Origin: JAFGBI01 sp964454025
GTDB lineage: Bacteria; Myxococcota_A; Polyangia; Polyangiales; Polyangiaceae
Length of the DNA: 64,000 bases
NCBI GenBank assembly: GCA_964454025.1
Contig: CAYVRP010000026.1
Location: 1 to 64,000, forward strand
Direction of reading: 5' to 3'
This document shows, piece after piece, positions 1 to 7,839 of this stretch. Each line of letters starts with the position of its first letter. Within the stretch, counting starts at the first letter, position 1. A program made the position numbers and the translations under genes. The notes under the pieces were generated by a model that saw nothing but the letters and a program-made list of their open reading frames with translations, was not told the origin of the DNA and did no database searches.

Positions 1-600
1 GAACCCACCATTGAAGATCGCGACCAGCCGCGGCACGTCGGCGGCCGCCACCAGCCCGGGCGCGAGCGGGAGGCTCGTCGCGGTCGGGCTGGCGTCGGTG
101 ACGTCCTCGCGCCCGGGAACGTAGCTTACGCGCAGCCGCGCGAGGTCGAGCGCCACCACCGTCAACTTCTTCCAGCGGCTGACGCGGTGCGGGTGGAGCG
201 TCGTCACGTAGGCGACGCGGGGCTCGTCGGCGAGCAGCTCCCCGCGCGTCGCGTCACCGAGGGGCGTCCACTCGCCGTCGCCGGGCTGCGCGGATGCGGG
301 CTGCGGTGGGAGTACGGGCGCGGGCGGGAAGGGCGCCCGCGGCGCCGGAGGCAAGCGGGCAGGCGGTTCCTGGGAAGCGGTGCCCGGCGGGGGCGGCACT
401 GCGACGCTCGCCGCGCCGCCCGCGGGGGCGGGAGCGGCCAAGTCCGCCATCGGGGACAGCGTCGGCGGCGTGGGGTCGGGGGCGTGTGCGGCAGCGGCGC
501 AGGCCGCCGCGCCCGCGAGCCCCAGCAGGGCGACCGCGCGCGAACGGGCAGGGAGCCCGCGCGGACCGGGCGCCGCCGGGCGTGGTGCGAGCGGGGTCAC
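1..600 (-). CDS. Secreted phosphodiester-glycosidase-like (NAGPA/DUF2233) protein, N-terminal part
   Basis: Only the first 200 codons lie in the window; the gene continues past the left edge. I start it at GTG 600, just before a hydrophobic segment (about residues 20-35) ending in a Cys after GAAA, which could be a signal peptide or an imperfect lipobox. A Pro/Ala-rich linker follows to about residue 105. The globular part then shows VVALDLARLRVSYVPG and, at the very edge, LVAIFNGGF. That resembles the opening strands and the NGGF motif of the NAGPA/DUF2233 phosphodiester glycosidase fold. Family members act on sugar phosphodiesters outside the cytoplasm; the substrate here is unknown. It is divergent from the matrixin gene. 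The domain call rests on short motifs and the catalytic end is missing. Confidence 0.55.
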   Translation of the reverse strand, partial: MTPLAPRPAAPGPRGLPARSRAVALLGLAGAAACAAAAHAPDPTPPTLSPMADLAAPAPAGGAASVAVPPPPGTASQEPPARLPPAPRAPFPPAPVLPPQPASAQPGDGEWTPLGDATRGELLADEPRVAYVTTLHPHRVSRWKKLTVVALDLARLRVSYVPGREDVTDASPTATSLPLAPGLVAAADVPRLVAIFNGGF

Positions 601-732
601 GGGACGAGGATGCGCGGGGGGCGCGAGCGGGTCAACGCGCGGGCACCACCCCTCGCGGTCGGCGCGCGGGCGCCGCCTCTTCGCCCCGCGCCCCTCGCCG
701 GGCTGCCGCCCGAAGTGCTAAGGTAAGACACC

Positions 733-1641
733 TTGTCGGTCTTCCGCGCACGACGTCCGCTGCTCCTCCGGCTTCCTTGGTGCGCGGGTGCGCTGGCGCT
801 GCTCGTGCCGACGCGTGCGCACGCCTACTGCCGCACCTACACCTGCCAGGCCAAGAAGGACTGCGTGGAAGACGACCTCGGGTGCCCCGTGGGCGGCGCG
901 CCCCTCTACTGGCCGCGGCGCTGCTTCTCGTTCTCCGTCCAGCAGGACGCCTCGCCGGCCCGGGGCATCACGCTCGGCGACGCCGAGTCGGTGCTCGACG
1001 TGGCCTACGGCACCTGGACCTCCGTGACCTGCGACGGCAGGCCCCCGTCGATCGGGGTGGTGCGCTTCCCGAGCGTCGCTTGCGCCACCGTCGAGTTCAA
1101 CGAGTGCGATCACAACGCGAACGTGTGGATCTTTCGCGACGAGGCCTGGCCCTACGACGACGGCGGGGCGACCCTGGCCCAGACCTGGGTCCACTTCGAC
1201 ACCAGGACGGGTGAGATCTACGACGCCGACGTCGAGGTGAACACGGCCGCCTACGCCATCACCACCTCCACCGCCCTCCAGCGCGAGCAGTTCATCGCCA
1301 TCGCCACGCACGAGATCGGGCACGTACTCGGCCTGGACCACGCGACGAGCGAGGACGCCACCATGTACGCCTACTACGGCCGGCACAGCCAGGTCAGCGA
1401 CCTCGCGGACGACGACGTCGCGGGCCTGTGCGCGATCTACCCCCCGGATCGTGACGTCGGGGCCTGCGACCCCGAGCCGTACAACGGCTTCTCCACCCGG
1501 TGCGGCAAGAAAGACTGCGAGGACTCGGGCTGCGCTGCCGCGGCGCCGGCACCGAGCGGACCCGCCGCGCCGTGGCTGCTCGGCGCCGCGCTCGGCGCGC
1601 TCGGGCTCACGCGCGGCCGGCGGCGGGCGGCGCGACGCTGA
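733..1641 (+). CDS. Secreted matrixin-family zinc metalloprotease with MYXO-CTERM-like tail
   Basis: The 302-aa protein has a signal peptide (residues 1-31, cleavage after AHA), a Cys-rich start and a metzincin zinc site HEIGHVLGLDH at 193-203, with a possible Met-turn Met at 211. This is the peptidase M10A (matrixin) pattern, so an extracellular or surface protease is expected. The C-terminus (267-302) has a GC dipeptide, an Ala/Pro linker, a hydrophobic helix (WLLGAALGALGL) and an Arg cluster, matching the MYXO-CTERM sorting signal of myxobacteria. TTG 733 is chosen because a TAA at 724-726 closes the frame upstream and the signal peptide begins here. Substrate unknown. Confidence 0.85.
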   Translation: MSVFRARRPLLLRLPWCAGALALLVPTRAHAYCRTYTCQAKKDCVEDDLGCPVGGAPLYWPRRCFSFSVQQDASPARGITLGDAESVLDVAYGTWTSVTCDGRPPSIGVVRFPSVACATVEFNECDHNANVWIFRDEAWPYDDGGATLAQTWVHFDTRTGEIYDADVEVNTAAYAITTSTALQREQFIAIATHEIGHVLGLDHATSEDATMYAYYGRHSQVSDLADDDVAGLCAIYPPDRDVGACDPEPYNGFSTRCGKKDCEDSGCAAAAPAPSGPAAPWLLGAALGALGLTRGRRRAARR

Positions 1642-1701
1642 GCCGCTGCCGCCGCGGGCCACTTTACGCGATCGTCGCGGGCCCGTACCATCGCGAGCGC
1701 G

Positions 1702-2178
1702 ATGGATCTCGTGGAGTCCCTCGAGGAGGAGCACGGTCCGCTCACCGATCGGGTACGGGCGCTCGGCGCGCTCGTGACCGCCGTCGCGGCGGGCGATCGG
1801 TCGCCGCAGGTCGCGCACGCGGAGTTCGTCGTGGGGCTGGAGGCCCTGCGCGACGCGCTCCTCGACCATTTCGGCCGCGAGGAGGAGTGCTTCTTCCCCT
1901 TCATCGCCGAGGCGTTGCCGGACGCGGCTCCGGCGGTGCGTGGGCTCGAGGCCGCCCACGATCGGATCTGCGGCGCGTTGACGCGGCTCGGGCACCTCTC
2001 TGCGCGGTCCGAGGCGGCCTTCGCCCAGGCGTTCGTGCACGTCGAGCGCGTCTACACGCGCTTCGCCGAAACCTTCCGGGAGCATGCGGAGAGCGAGCGC
2101 GAGGTGCTCCGCCAGGCCGCTGAGCGCCTCACGGCGGCGCAGCGCGCCGCGCTCGCGGAGGCCGCGCGCGGGCTCTGA
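1702..2178 (+). CDS. Hemerythrin-domain protein
   Basis: The 158-aa cytosolic, all-helical protein shows the HHE/hemerythrin pattern of di-iron ligands: His11 (EEEHGPL), His56 followed by Glu60/Glu61 (DHFGREEE), His86 (AAHDRI) and His128 with acidic neighbours (REHAESE). Such proteins bind a non-haem di-iron centre and are used for oxygen or NO sensing, storage or iron-sulfur repair; the role here cannot be fixed. The ATG at 1702 gives the normal domain length. It lies 60 nt after the matrixin gene on the same strand and converges with the barrel-protein gene downstream. Confidence 0.85.
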   Translation: MDLVESLEEEHGPLTDRVRALGALVTAVAAGDRSPQVAHAEFVVGLEALRDALLDHFGREEECFFPFIAEALPDAAPAVRGLEAAHDRICGALTRLGHLSARSEAAFAQAFVHVERVYTRFAETFREHAESEREVLRQAAERLTAAQRAALAEAARGL

Positions 2179-2202
2179 GCACCGCCCGCCCGGGGCGCTC
2201 GC

Positions 2203-2775
2203 TCACAGCAAGAACGACAGCCCCGCGCTGGTCGTGGGGTAGCCAGCCCGCAGGGTGAGCGTCATGCGCGGCGCGACGTGGAAGCGGGCGCCGACCCCGA
2301 CGATGAGGTTGTCGAAGCCGTCCTCGGTCTGCGGGGAGAAGCGGTACGCGAAGCCTGGCTCCCCGAACACGCTCCAGCGGTCGGTGAGCCAGAAGTTCCA
2401 CTGCACGACGACCGGGAAGTAGTAGTGATCGACCTTGGTGTCCTCGCATGCCGCGTCGATGCAGCGGCCGCCGCGGGTGAAGTGGATCCAGTCGAGCCCG
2501 AACCCGAGCGCCATCGTGTTGTTGATGGTCGGGATCGGTCCGTTGTCGAGAAACTCGATCGCGACGTGCACGCCGGGCCCGAAGCCTGGTCCGGCGCCGA
2601 CCTCCACGCGCGGAGGCTCGAGGGGTTGGAACAAGAAGTGGGGCTCCAGCTCCACCCGGTAGCTCGGGTGAACGCCCGGCTCCTTGACGATCGACTCCGC
2701 GCGGGCCGTCCGGAGGGGGACGCCGAGCGCGAGGGTCGTGAGCACGGCGGCGGCGAGGTGGGCGCTTCTGGGCAT
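2203..2775 (-). CDS. Predicted outer-membrane beta-barrel protein
   Basis: This 190-aa protein has a clean signal peptide (cleavage after ARA near residue 26). It then alternates short amphipathic strands with Gly/Tyr/Phe-rich turns, including FLFQPLEPPRVEVGAGPGFG, YYFPVVVQWNFWLTDRWSVF and a final strand ending in SFLL. This is the profile of a small outer-membrane barrel or porin-like protein. ATG 2775 is preceded by a GGAG-type ribosome site and begins the signal peptide, so the longer upstream reading is rejected. It is the last of three minus-strand genes with a PepSY-type protein and a DUF4920-type lipoprotein, but 257 nt separate it from the PepSY gene, so co-transcription is uncertain. 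Confidence 0.7.
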   Translation of the reverse strand: MPRSAHLAAAVLTTLALGVPLRTARAESIVKEPGVHPSYRVELEPHFLFQPLEPPRVEVGAGPGFGPGVHVAIEFLDNGPIPTINNTMALGFGLDWIHFTRGGRCIDAACEDTKVDHYYFPVVVQWNFWLTDRWSVFGEPGFAYRFSPQTEDGFDNLIVGVGARFHVAPRMTLTLRAGYPTTSAGLSFLL

Positions 2776-3032
2776 CCTGGCTCCGGTGGCGCGCGGCGGG
2801 AGCCAGGATACGTCGCTCGCCGCGGGGCATGAAGGGCGTTGCGCACCGGGGAGTCCACGCGGTGGGGCCAGCCAGGGTTCGCGCGCCTCGACCGGCCCCG
2901 AGGTGCCAGCTCCCGCGCGTGAGCGCCCGTCTCGCGCGGCTCCCGCCTCCCCCCGGGGACGGCGCCCGGCCCGCGCGTCAGGGCGCCGCCGCGATGCGCG
3001 GTGACCCTCCTCGCGGCGGGGCCGCCCGCCGC

Positions 3033-3662
3033 TCAACAATGCCGCAGCGCCAGCACCGCGACGAGCGGCACGACGAGGCCGATCGCGAGGAGGAAGCCCC
3101 CGCGCCCGCGCAGGCCGCGTCGTCCGCGGGCGATGAAGATCCCCGTGAGCGCGAGGACGGCGAGCACCACGGCGTAGGCGTCGGCGACGTAGGTCCAGAG
3201 GCCGCGCCCCTCGTTCAGGTGCAGGAAGTTCAGATCGCGCAAGAGCCAGCGGTCGCGGCGCCGGATGAGCTCGGCGCGGCCCGACCGGGGGTGGTAGACG
3301 ACCTCGTCGGCGTCGCCCGGGGCGAAGAAGAGGTGCATCGCGTCCGGCCCCCGCCAGAAGGCGTTGCGGGGCGGGGAACGGCGACCCACCCGCGCCGTCA
3401 CCGCGTCGATCAGGGCAGGGAGCTCGGCATCGGCGACCCCCGCCGGGGTCGCCTCGAGCTCGCGGCGCCGCTGCTCCGTGAGTCCGGGGAGGAGCGCCGC
3501 GGGGGTGCCGATGGTCCGCGTCTCACGGCGGGTCGCGCGATTGTAGTCCCAGTGCTCCTCGTGATTCACCGCCACGCCGGACACGGCGTAGGCGACGGTG
3601 AGCCCGCAGGCGAGGTAGCCGAGATCTCGGTGCCACGCCACGAGTCGTCGCCGCCAGCTCAT
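3033..3662 (-). CDS. PepSY-associated TM-helix inner-membrane protein
   Basis: The 209-aa protein opens WRRRLVAWHRDLGYLACGL, the typical start of PepSY-associated transmembrane proteins, with helix 1 near residues 14-33. A soluble extracytoplasmic part follows (about 34-150), then two more helices (about 154-178 and 188-206). Family members are linked to iron/siderophore reduction and to metal-linked electron transfer; the short three-helix form here fits an accessory subunit. It starts 35 nt after the DUF4920-type lipoprotein gene, so the two are probably one transcript. Substrate is not evident. Confidence 0.75.
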   Translation of the reverse strand: MSWRRRLVAWHRDLGYLACGLTVAYAVSGVAVNHEEHWDYNRATRRETRTIGTPAALLPGLTEQRRRELEATPAGVADAELPALIDAVTARVGRRSPPRNAFWRGPDAMHLFFAPGDADEVVYHPRSGRAELIRRRDRWLLRDLNFLHLNEGRGLWTYVADAYAVVLAVLALTGIFIARGRRGLRGRGGFLLAIGLVVPLVAVLALRHC

Positions 3663-3697
3663 CGGCTACTCCGCCGTCCCCTCCGGCGACGTTGCCG

Positions 3698-4402
3698 TCA
3701 GATGAACTCGGCGCCCGTCGCGCGCAGGACGACGACCCGCTCGGGCGGCGGCGGCTCCTGGAGGCCGTGGTCGCTGGCGAGGTGGGCTCGGGCTCGTCCC
3801 GGGACGTCGACGAGCTCCACCACGCCCTCCGCGCGTGCTCGGCGGCCGACCGCGTCCGGCGGCACCAGGAACGCGGGCGCGCCGATCACGCGCACCGTGC
3901 GCCCCTGTCGATCCCCTACCTCCTGGAGCGCGAACCACGCTCGCCGGTGGTGGCACATGGCGACCACGTCCCCCTCGACCCGGATCGTCTCGCCCGTGAA
4001 CGTCTCCGGGCGCGCCAGCAGCTCCGGGAGCGCGACCCGGGCCGCGTCGCCCAGAGGGGCGCCGACGCGCTCGAGCGCGCGGCCGGTGGCGGGATCGGTT
4101 CCCCGCTCGATCCGGTCGCTCGCGAGGGCAACGCCGTCCGCCCCGCAAGCGCTGCAAGCCTCGGACTCGGCGGCGGCGCGTCCGTCCGCGGTCGCCTGAC
4201 CGCAGGTGGGCGCGGCCTGTTCAGGGTCGCATCCGGGGTGGGGATCGCGGGCGCAGGTCGTTTCGAGCCCCGGCGTGGCAGCGCTCGCGGCTGCGAGCTT
4301 CACCGGACCGTCGGTCGTGGCGGAGGAACCGGCGCGCTCGCGGGCCTCGCAGGCGGCGAGCAACGAGAGGGGCAGGATCAGGTGGAGGAGGCGCGCGCTC
4401 AC
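3698..4402 (-). CDS. Cys-rich lipoprotein with DUF4920-like OB-fold domain
   Basis: GTG 4402 begins a signal peptide with a textbook lipobox (LSLLAAC, lipidated Cys18), making a 234-aa lipoprotein. A linker with five cysteines (50, 58, 67, 83, 86) comes next, then an OB-fold-like domain from about residue 125: ETFTGETIRVEGDVVAMCHH, later VIGAPAFLVPPDAVGRRARA. This resembles DUF4920, in which a Cys in the same strand is conserved. The Cys-rich linker and the CHH at 150-152 suggest a metal or redox site, which is inference. It is first of a minus-strand pair with the PepSY-type gene. The reading frame stays open upstream across the N gap, but the lipobox fixes the start. Confidence 0.7.
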   Translation of the reverse strand: MSARLLHLILPLSLLAACEARERAGSSATTDGPVKLAAASAATPGLETTCARDPHPGCDPEQAAPTCGQATADGRAAAESEACSACGADGVALASDRIERGTDPATGRALERVGAPLGDAARVALPELLARPETFTGETIRVEGDVVAMCHHRRAWFALQEVGDRQGRTVRVIGAPAFLVPPDAVGRRARAEGVVELVDVPGRARAHLASDHGLQEPPPPERVVVLRATGAEFI

Positions 4403-4474
4403 GGCGGGCCATCGTAGCGCGAACGCCGAGCGTCGCCATGGACACGGGGGAGCCTGTGGGATACCGAGGGCAGC

Positions 4475-4559
4475 ATGACGGCGGGCGCAGGGGGCTTCGT
4501 TGCTGGTCTTCGGCGGCGGCTTCGGATTGCGCTCGTGACCGCGCTCGCGCTGCTGGTCG
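4475..4559 (+). CDS. 5' fragment ending at assembly gap; probable signal peptide of the alkaline phosphatase
   Basis: ATG 4475 opens a short reading frame with a twin-Arg-containing basic start and a hydrophobic core (RRRLRIALVTALALLV) that runs straight into the gap. On the far side of the gap an alkaline phosphatase lacks its own export signal, so this fragment is most simply its signal peptide. The frames differ by one across the 100 Ns, but a gap of exactly 100 usually means unknown length, so the mismatch carries no weight. It diverges from the lipoprotein gene (start 4402). Confidence 0.5.
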
Positions 4560-4659
4560 NNNNNNNNNNNNNNNNNNNNNNNNNNNNNNNNNNNNNNNNN
4601 NNNNNNNNNNNNNNNNNNNNNNNNNNNNNNNNNNNNNNNNNNNNNNNNNNNNNNNNNNN
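4560..4659. other. Assembly gap of 100 Ns
   Basis: Exactly 100 consecutive Ns, the usual placeholder for a scaffold join of unknown size. It interrupts what is most likely one alkaline phosphatase gene. Confidence 0.98.
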
Positions 4660-4661
4660 CG

Positions 4662-6047
4662 CCGGGGAGCGCCGGGCGAGCGCTCGCGCTGGCCCCGGGC
4701 CGGGACGCCTTGCCTCGGTTCGTGCTCCTCTTCATCGGTGACGGGATGGGTCCTGCGCAGGTCGACGCCGCGGAGCGCTACCACGCCGCCGCCGCGTCGG
4801 CGGAGCGTGTCCGCGAGGTGCCCCTGGAGTTCACGCGGTTCGGCGTGCAGACCATGGTTGGCACCGGCTCCGCCGACGCCGCCGTCACCGACAGCGCGGC
4901 GGCGGCCACGGCGTTGGCGACGGGCCAGAAGACCCGCAACGGCCATCTCGGCGTGGCGACCGACGGAAGGACGCCCCTGGTCAGCGTCGCGAGCCTGGCG
5001 CGCGATGGGGGTTGGCGCATCGCCCTGATCAGCTCGGCCCCGCTCGATCACGCCACCCCCGCCGCGTTCTACGCCCACCGGGCGAGCCGCGGAGACCTCG
5101 CGGGGGTCGCGGCCGATCTGTTGGCCTGCGGCTACGACTACTTCGGGGGGGGCGGCCTCGACGCCGCCAGCGCGGCGGAGCCAGCGGTGTCGTCGGTCTG
5201 GGCGAGCCTCGCTGCACGCGGCTACACGTTGGCGCACGCCCCAGGCTGGCGGGACGCGCGCCGGCTGCCCGCGTTCGCGACCGCGCGCGCCCGGGACGAT
5301 CCGGCGGCGATGCCCTTCGAGCTGGACCGGCCGCCGGCCGCGCCGCGCCTCGCCGACTTCACCCGGCAGGCGCTCGAGCTGATGGGAACGGACCGCGGGT
5401 TCTTCCTCCTCGTGGAGGGGGGCCAGATCGACTGGGCGTGCCACGCCGGGGATCTCGGCGCCGCCGCTGCGGAGACGCTCGAGCTCGGCGCCGCCGTCGC
5501 GGTGGGCATCGAATTCGCGTCCCGCCACGCCGGCCGTACCCTGCTCGTCGTGACCGCGGACCACGAGACGGGCGGCCTGGCGTTGGGCGCGGCGCCGCCC
5601 GGGGGGGGCTTCGCCGCGCTCCGCCGCCAGACGATGAGCCACGCGGCGCTCGCCGCCGCCGTCGGTGACGCGCTGAGCACGCGCGCCGACGCTACCCTGG
5701 GCGATCTCGCCCCGCTGCTCGAGCGAGCCCTCGGCGAGCCGGTCGTGGGCGAGGCGGCGGCGGAGCTGGGGGCCGCGTTCGCGGCGGCGCGGCAGGGGCT
5801 CGGCGCCGGCCGCCCGCGCTCGTCGTTACGGGATGCGGCCGCGCCCCTCGTCACCGCAGCGCTCGCGCGGCTCACCCGGCGGGCCGGGGCGCGCTGGTCC
5901 ACCACCGCGCACACGGCCACTCCGGTGCGGGTCTACGCCGAGGGCACGGCCGCGGCGCGATTCGCGGGGCTACGTGACAACGCGGAGGTGGGGCGAGTGC
6001 TCGTGGATCTGGTCGCGGCGGCGGTCGCCGCGGACACGGTACCCTAG
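4662..6047 (+). CDS. Alkaline phosphatase (PhoA superfamily), 5' end lost in gap
   Basis: The frame is open from the gap edge. The conserved part begins FVLLFIGDGMGPAQ (metal-binding Asp). The nucleophile motif TDSAAAATALATGQKT follows about 50 residues later. Further on come GGQIDWACHAGD, TADHETGG and WSTTAHT, the remaining metal-ligand motifs of the family. It hydrolyses phosphomonoesters, normally in the periplasm or at the cell surface for phosphate scavenging. A TTG at 4710 could be called a start, but it would leave no signal peptide, and the frame is open upstream of it. The fragment at 4475-4559 probably supplies the missing start. No PhoB box was recognised. Confidence 0.88.
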   Translation, partial: PGSAGRALALAPGRDALPRFVLLFIGDGMGPAQVDAAERYHAAAASAERVREVPLEFTRFGVQTMVGTGSADAAVTDSAAAATALATGQKTRNGHLGVATDGRTPLVSVASLARDGGWRIALISSAPLDHATPAAFYAHRASRGDLAGVAADLLACGYDYFGGGGLDAASAAEPAVSSVWASLAARGYTLAHAPGWRDARRLPAFATARARDDPAAMPFELDRPPAAPRLADFTRQALELMGTDRGFFLLVEGGQIDWACHAGDLGAAAAETLELGAAVAVGIEFASRHAGRTLLVVTADHETGGLALGAAPPGGGFAALRRQTMSHAALAAAVGDALSTRADATLGDLAPLLERALGEPVVGEAAAELGAAFAAARQGLGAGRPRSSLRDAAAPLVTAALARLTRRAGARWSTTAHTATPVRVYAEGTAAARFAGLRDNAEVGRVLVDLVAAAVAADTVP

Positions 6048-6131
6048 CCGTTTCCGCGCGCCCCGGGCGTGGAGCGCGGCCCGGTCGCCAGCGCTTTGCG
6101 TCGAGCCGCCGGTTGCCCTATGACCGCCGGC

Positions 6132-6683
6132 ATGACGGAGCCCGATCGGCTGGTCTGGATCGACCTCGAGATGACCGGGCTCGACCCGCGCCGGGACCAC
6201 CTCCTCGAGATGGCGACGCTGGTCACCGACGGGCGCCTGGAGGTCGTCGCCACCGGACCCGAGATCGTGATTCACCAGCCCGAGGAGGTGCTGGCCGGGA
6301 TGAACGAGTGGAGCCGCGAGCACCACGCGGCGTCGGGGCTCCTCGATCGCGTCCGCGCCTCGACCGTCTCGGTGGCGGACGCGGAGGAGCAGACCCTCGC
6401 GTTCCTCCGGCAGCACTGCCCGCCCGGTTCCGCGCCCCTCGCGGGCAATTCGATCCACATGGATCGGTTCTTCCTCAAGTTTCACATGCCGGCGCTGGAG
6501 GGCTTCCTCCACTACCGGAACGTGGATGTGACCACCGTGAAGGAACTGGCGCGCCGCTGGGCGCCCGACGTCTTCGCTGGTGCACCCCGCAAGGCCGACT
6601 CCCACCGGGCGCTCGAGGACATCCGCGAGTCCATCGCCGAGCTCGCGCATTACCGGGCGGCGCTGTTCCGGCTGCCGGAGTGA
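6132..6683 (+). CDS. orn: Oligoribonuclease
   Basis: A DEDDh 3'-5' exonuclease that degrades 2-5-nt RNA, including pGpG from cyclic-di-GMP breakdown, to mononucleotides. Motifs: VWIDLEMTGLDP (DxE), NSIHMDRFFL (Asp), YRNVDVTTVKEL and ADSHRALEDIRESI (His and final Asp). From ATG 6132 the protein is 183 aa, matching the family length (E. coli 181). An in-frame ATG at 6120 would add four residues. It follows the phosphatase on the same strand and converges with the AbiEii-like gene; a hairpin lies between the two stops. Confidence 0.95.
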   Translation: MTEPDRLVWIDLEMTGLDPRRDHLLEMATLVTDGRLEVVATGPEIVIHQPEEVLAGMNEWSREHHAASGLLDRVRASTVSVADAEEQTLAFLRQHCPPGSAPLAGNSIHMDRFFLKFHMPALEGFLHYRNVDVTTVKELARRWAPDVFAGAPRKADSHRALEDIRESIAELAHYRAALFRLPE

Positions 6684-6687
6684 GCGG

Positions 6688-6711
6688 GGCGTGGCGGCCG
6701 ACCGGCACGCC
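6688..6711. terminator. Hairpin between convergent genes
   Basis: GGCGTG (6688-6693) pairs with CACGCC (6706-6711), and an inner CGG pairs with CCG around a 4-nt CCGA loop, with one mismatch. It sits in the 37-nt spacer between the orn stop and the AbiEii-like stop. No T-tract follows, so it is only a candidate bidirectional terminator. Confidence 0.35.
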
Positions 6712-6720
6712 GACGGCGGG

Positions 6721-7635
6721 TCACGGCTCCCCCACCGCGTCGAGGACCCCGAGCACGCGACGGCAGTCCGCCTGCAGGGCATTCCAGTCGTAGGGAGCCC
6801 GGAACAGGTGATGGCGGAACTCCTCGAAACCACTGGCGATCTCGGCGAGGTACGGGTCGGACGTCGCGGCGGGCACCGGGGGCGCGGCGTGCTCGAGGGG
6901 CAGGCCGCAGAAGCGTCGCGTGTCGTCGAGGATCTCGCGCCACGCGAAGGACCGCCCCTGGATCGACTCCTCCTGGGCGCGGGTCGCGCGCAGGCTCTCG
7001 CGGACCGAATCCACGTCGTAGCCGCGGCGGCTCAGGGTCGCGACGTCGAAGACGTGCTTGAGGCGCTGCGCCTCCTTGTTCTTGCCGATCGGGATCCCGA
7101 GCGTCGACGGTCCGAGCGTGAGCAGTTTGTCGCCGATCAAGCCGGATACCGTTGGCACCTCGACCTCGACGGGGGCGTCGTAGAGCGCGCCGCAGCGCAC
7201 CCGACGTCGGGCGCCCGGGTAGGCTGGCGGCGCGAGCACCGCGTCGAGCATTACGAAGGCGGCATCCGCGGGCTGGTAGACCGAGTCGAAAAAGAGCCGG
7301 TAGCTCACCAGCGGGAGCCAGGGCTTGGTCCTGGGTGCTCGGGACTCCCAGCGCGAGAAGACGTCGGACTCTTCGGTGACGGCCGCGACGTGGTCCGTGA
7401 GTACGGCCTTGTCGACGGTCGTGACCACGTCCACGTCGATGCTGAACCGCTGGGGATCCTCCAGCAGCACGAGCAGGGAGTTGCCCCCCTTGAACCGGAA
7501 CGCCAGCCCTCGGGACGAGAGCGCGGCGACGAGCTCGAGGCAGTGGACGACGAGCTCCGCGAGGTGGGGCGGCGCGAGGCCCGCGTGCGCCGCGTAGTGC
7601 TCGCGCCCGAAGAACTCCCGCTGGCCCAGGATCAT
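6721..7635 (-). CDS. AbiEii/AbiGii-type nucleotidyltransferase (toxin-like), orphan
   Basis: The 304-aa protein carries the minimal nucleotidyltransferase signature FRFKGGNSLL (GGNS at 50-53) followed by RFSIDVDV (63-70). The conserved GIPIGKNKEAQRLKHVFDVA segment seen in the AbiEii/AbiGii family lies farther on. In type IV toxin-antitoxin and phage-exclusion systems such enzymes transfer nucleotides and stop growth. ATG 7635 starts at the conserved N-terminus; the frame is open for about 260 more codons upstream, but that part is low-complexity. No AbiEi-like antitoxin is recognisable on either side, so this may be a solitary enzyme, a decayed system or a housekeeping relative. Confidence 0.75.
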   Translation of the reverse strand: MILGQREFFGREHYAAHAGLAPPHLAELVVHCLELVAALSSRGLAFRFKGGNSLLVLLEDPQRFSIDVDVVTTVDKAVLTDHVAAVTEESDVFSRWESRAPRTKPWLPLVSYRLFFDSVYQPADAAFVMLDAVLAPPAYPGARRRVRCGALYDAPVEVEVPTVSGLIGDKLLTLGPSTLGIPIGKNKEAQRLKHVFDVATLSRRGYDVDSVRESLRATRAQEESIQGRSFAWREILDDTRRFCGLPLEHAAPPVPAATSDPYLAEIASGFEEFRHHLFRAPYDWNALQADCRRVLGVLDAVGEP

Positions 7636-7839
7636 CGCCGGCCCTCCGTGTTCGTGGCGCGCCGCGGCGCGCTCTCGGCAACGACCGAGCCACGCCGGCG
7701 CCGGGAGCGCAAGCCCACCCGCCGCCGTGCGCGCGAGCGCAGAAAAAAAAGCGACCGGGGCGAGCTGAACTGGGCGGGTCGCGCGTCTAACCGGGCGTCG
7801 GGCACCCAACCCGGCCCGCCATTCGAGGTTCGTCTGCGC

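Noticed and set aside
7636..7839. A-run (about 8 A) between the AbiEii-like gene and the divergent gene
   Set aside because: Notable in such GC-rich DNA, but it does not sit next to a clear hairpin or promoter hexamer.
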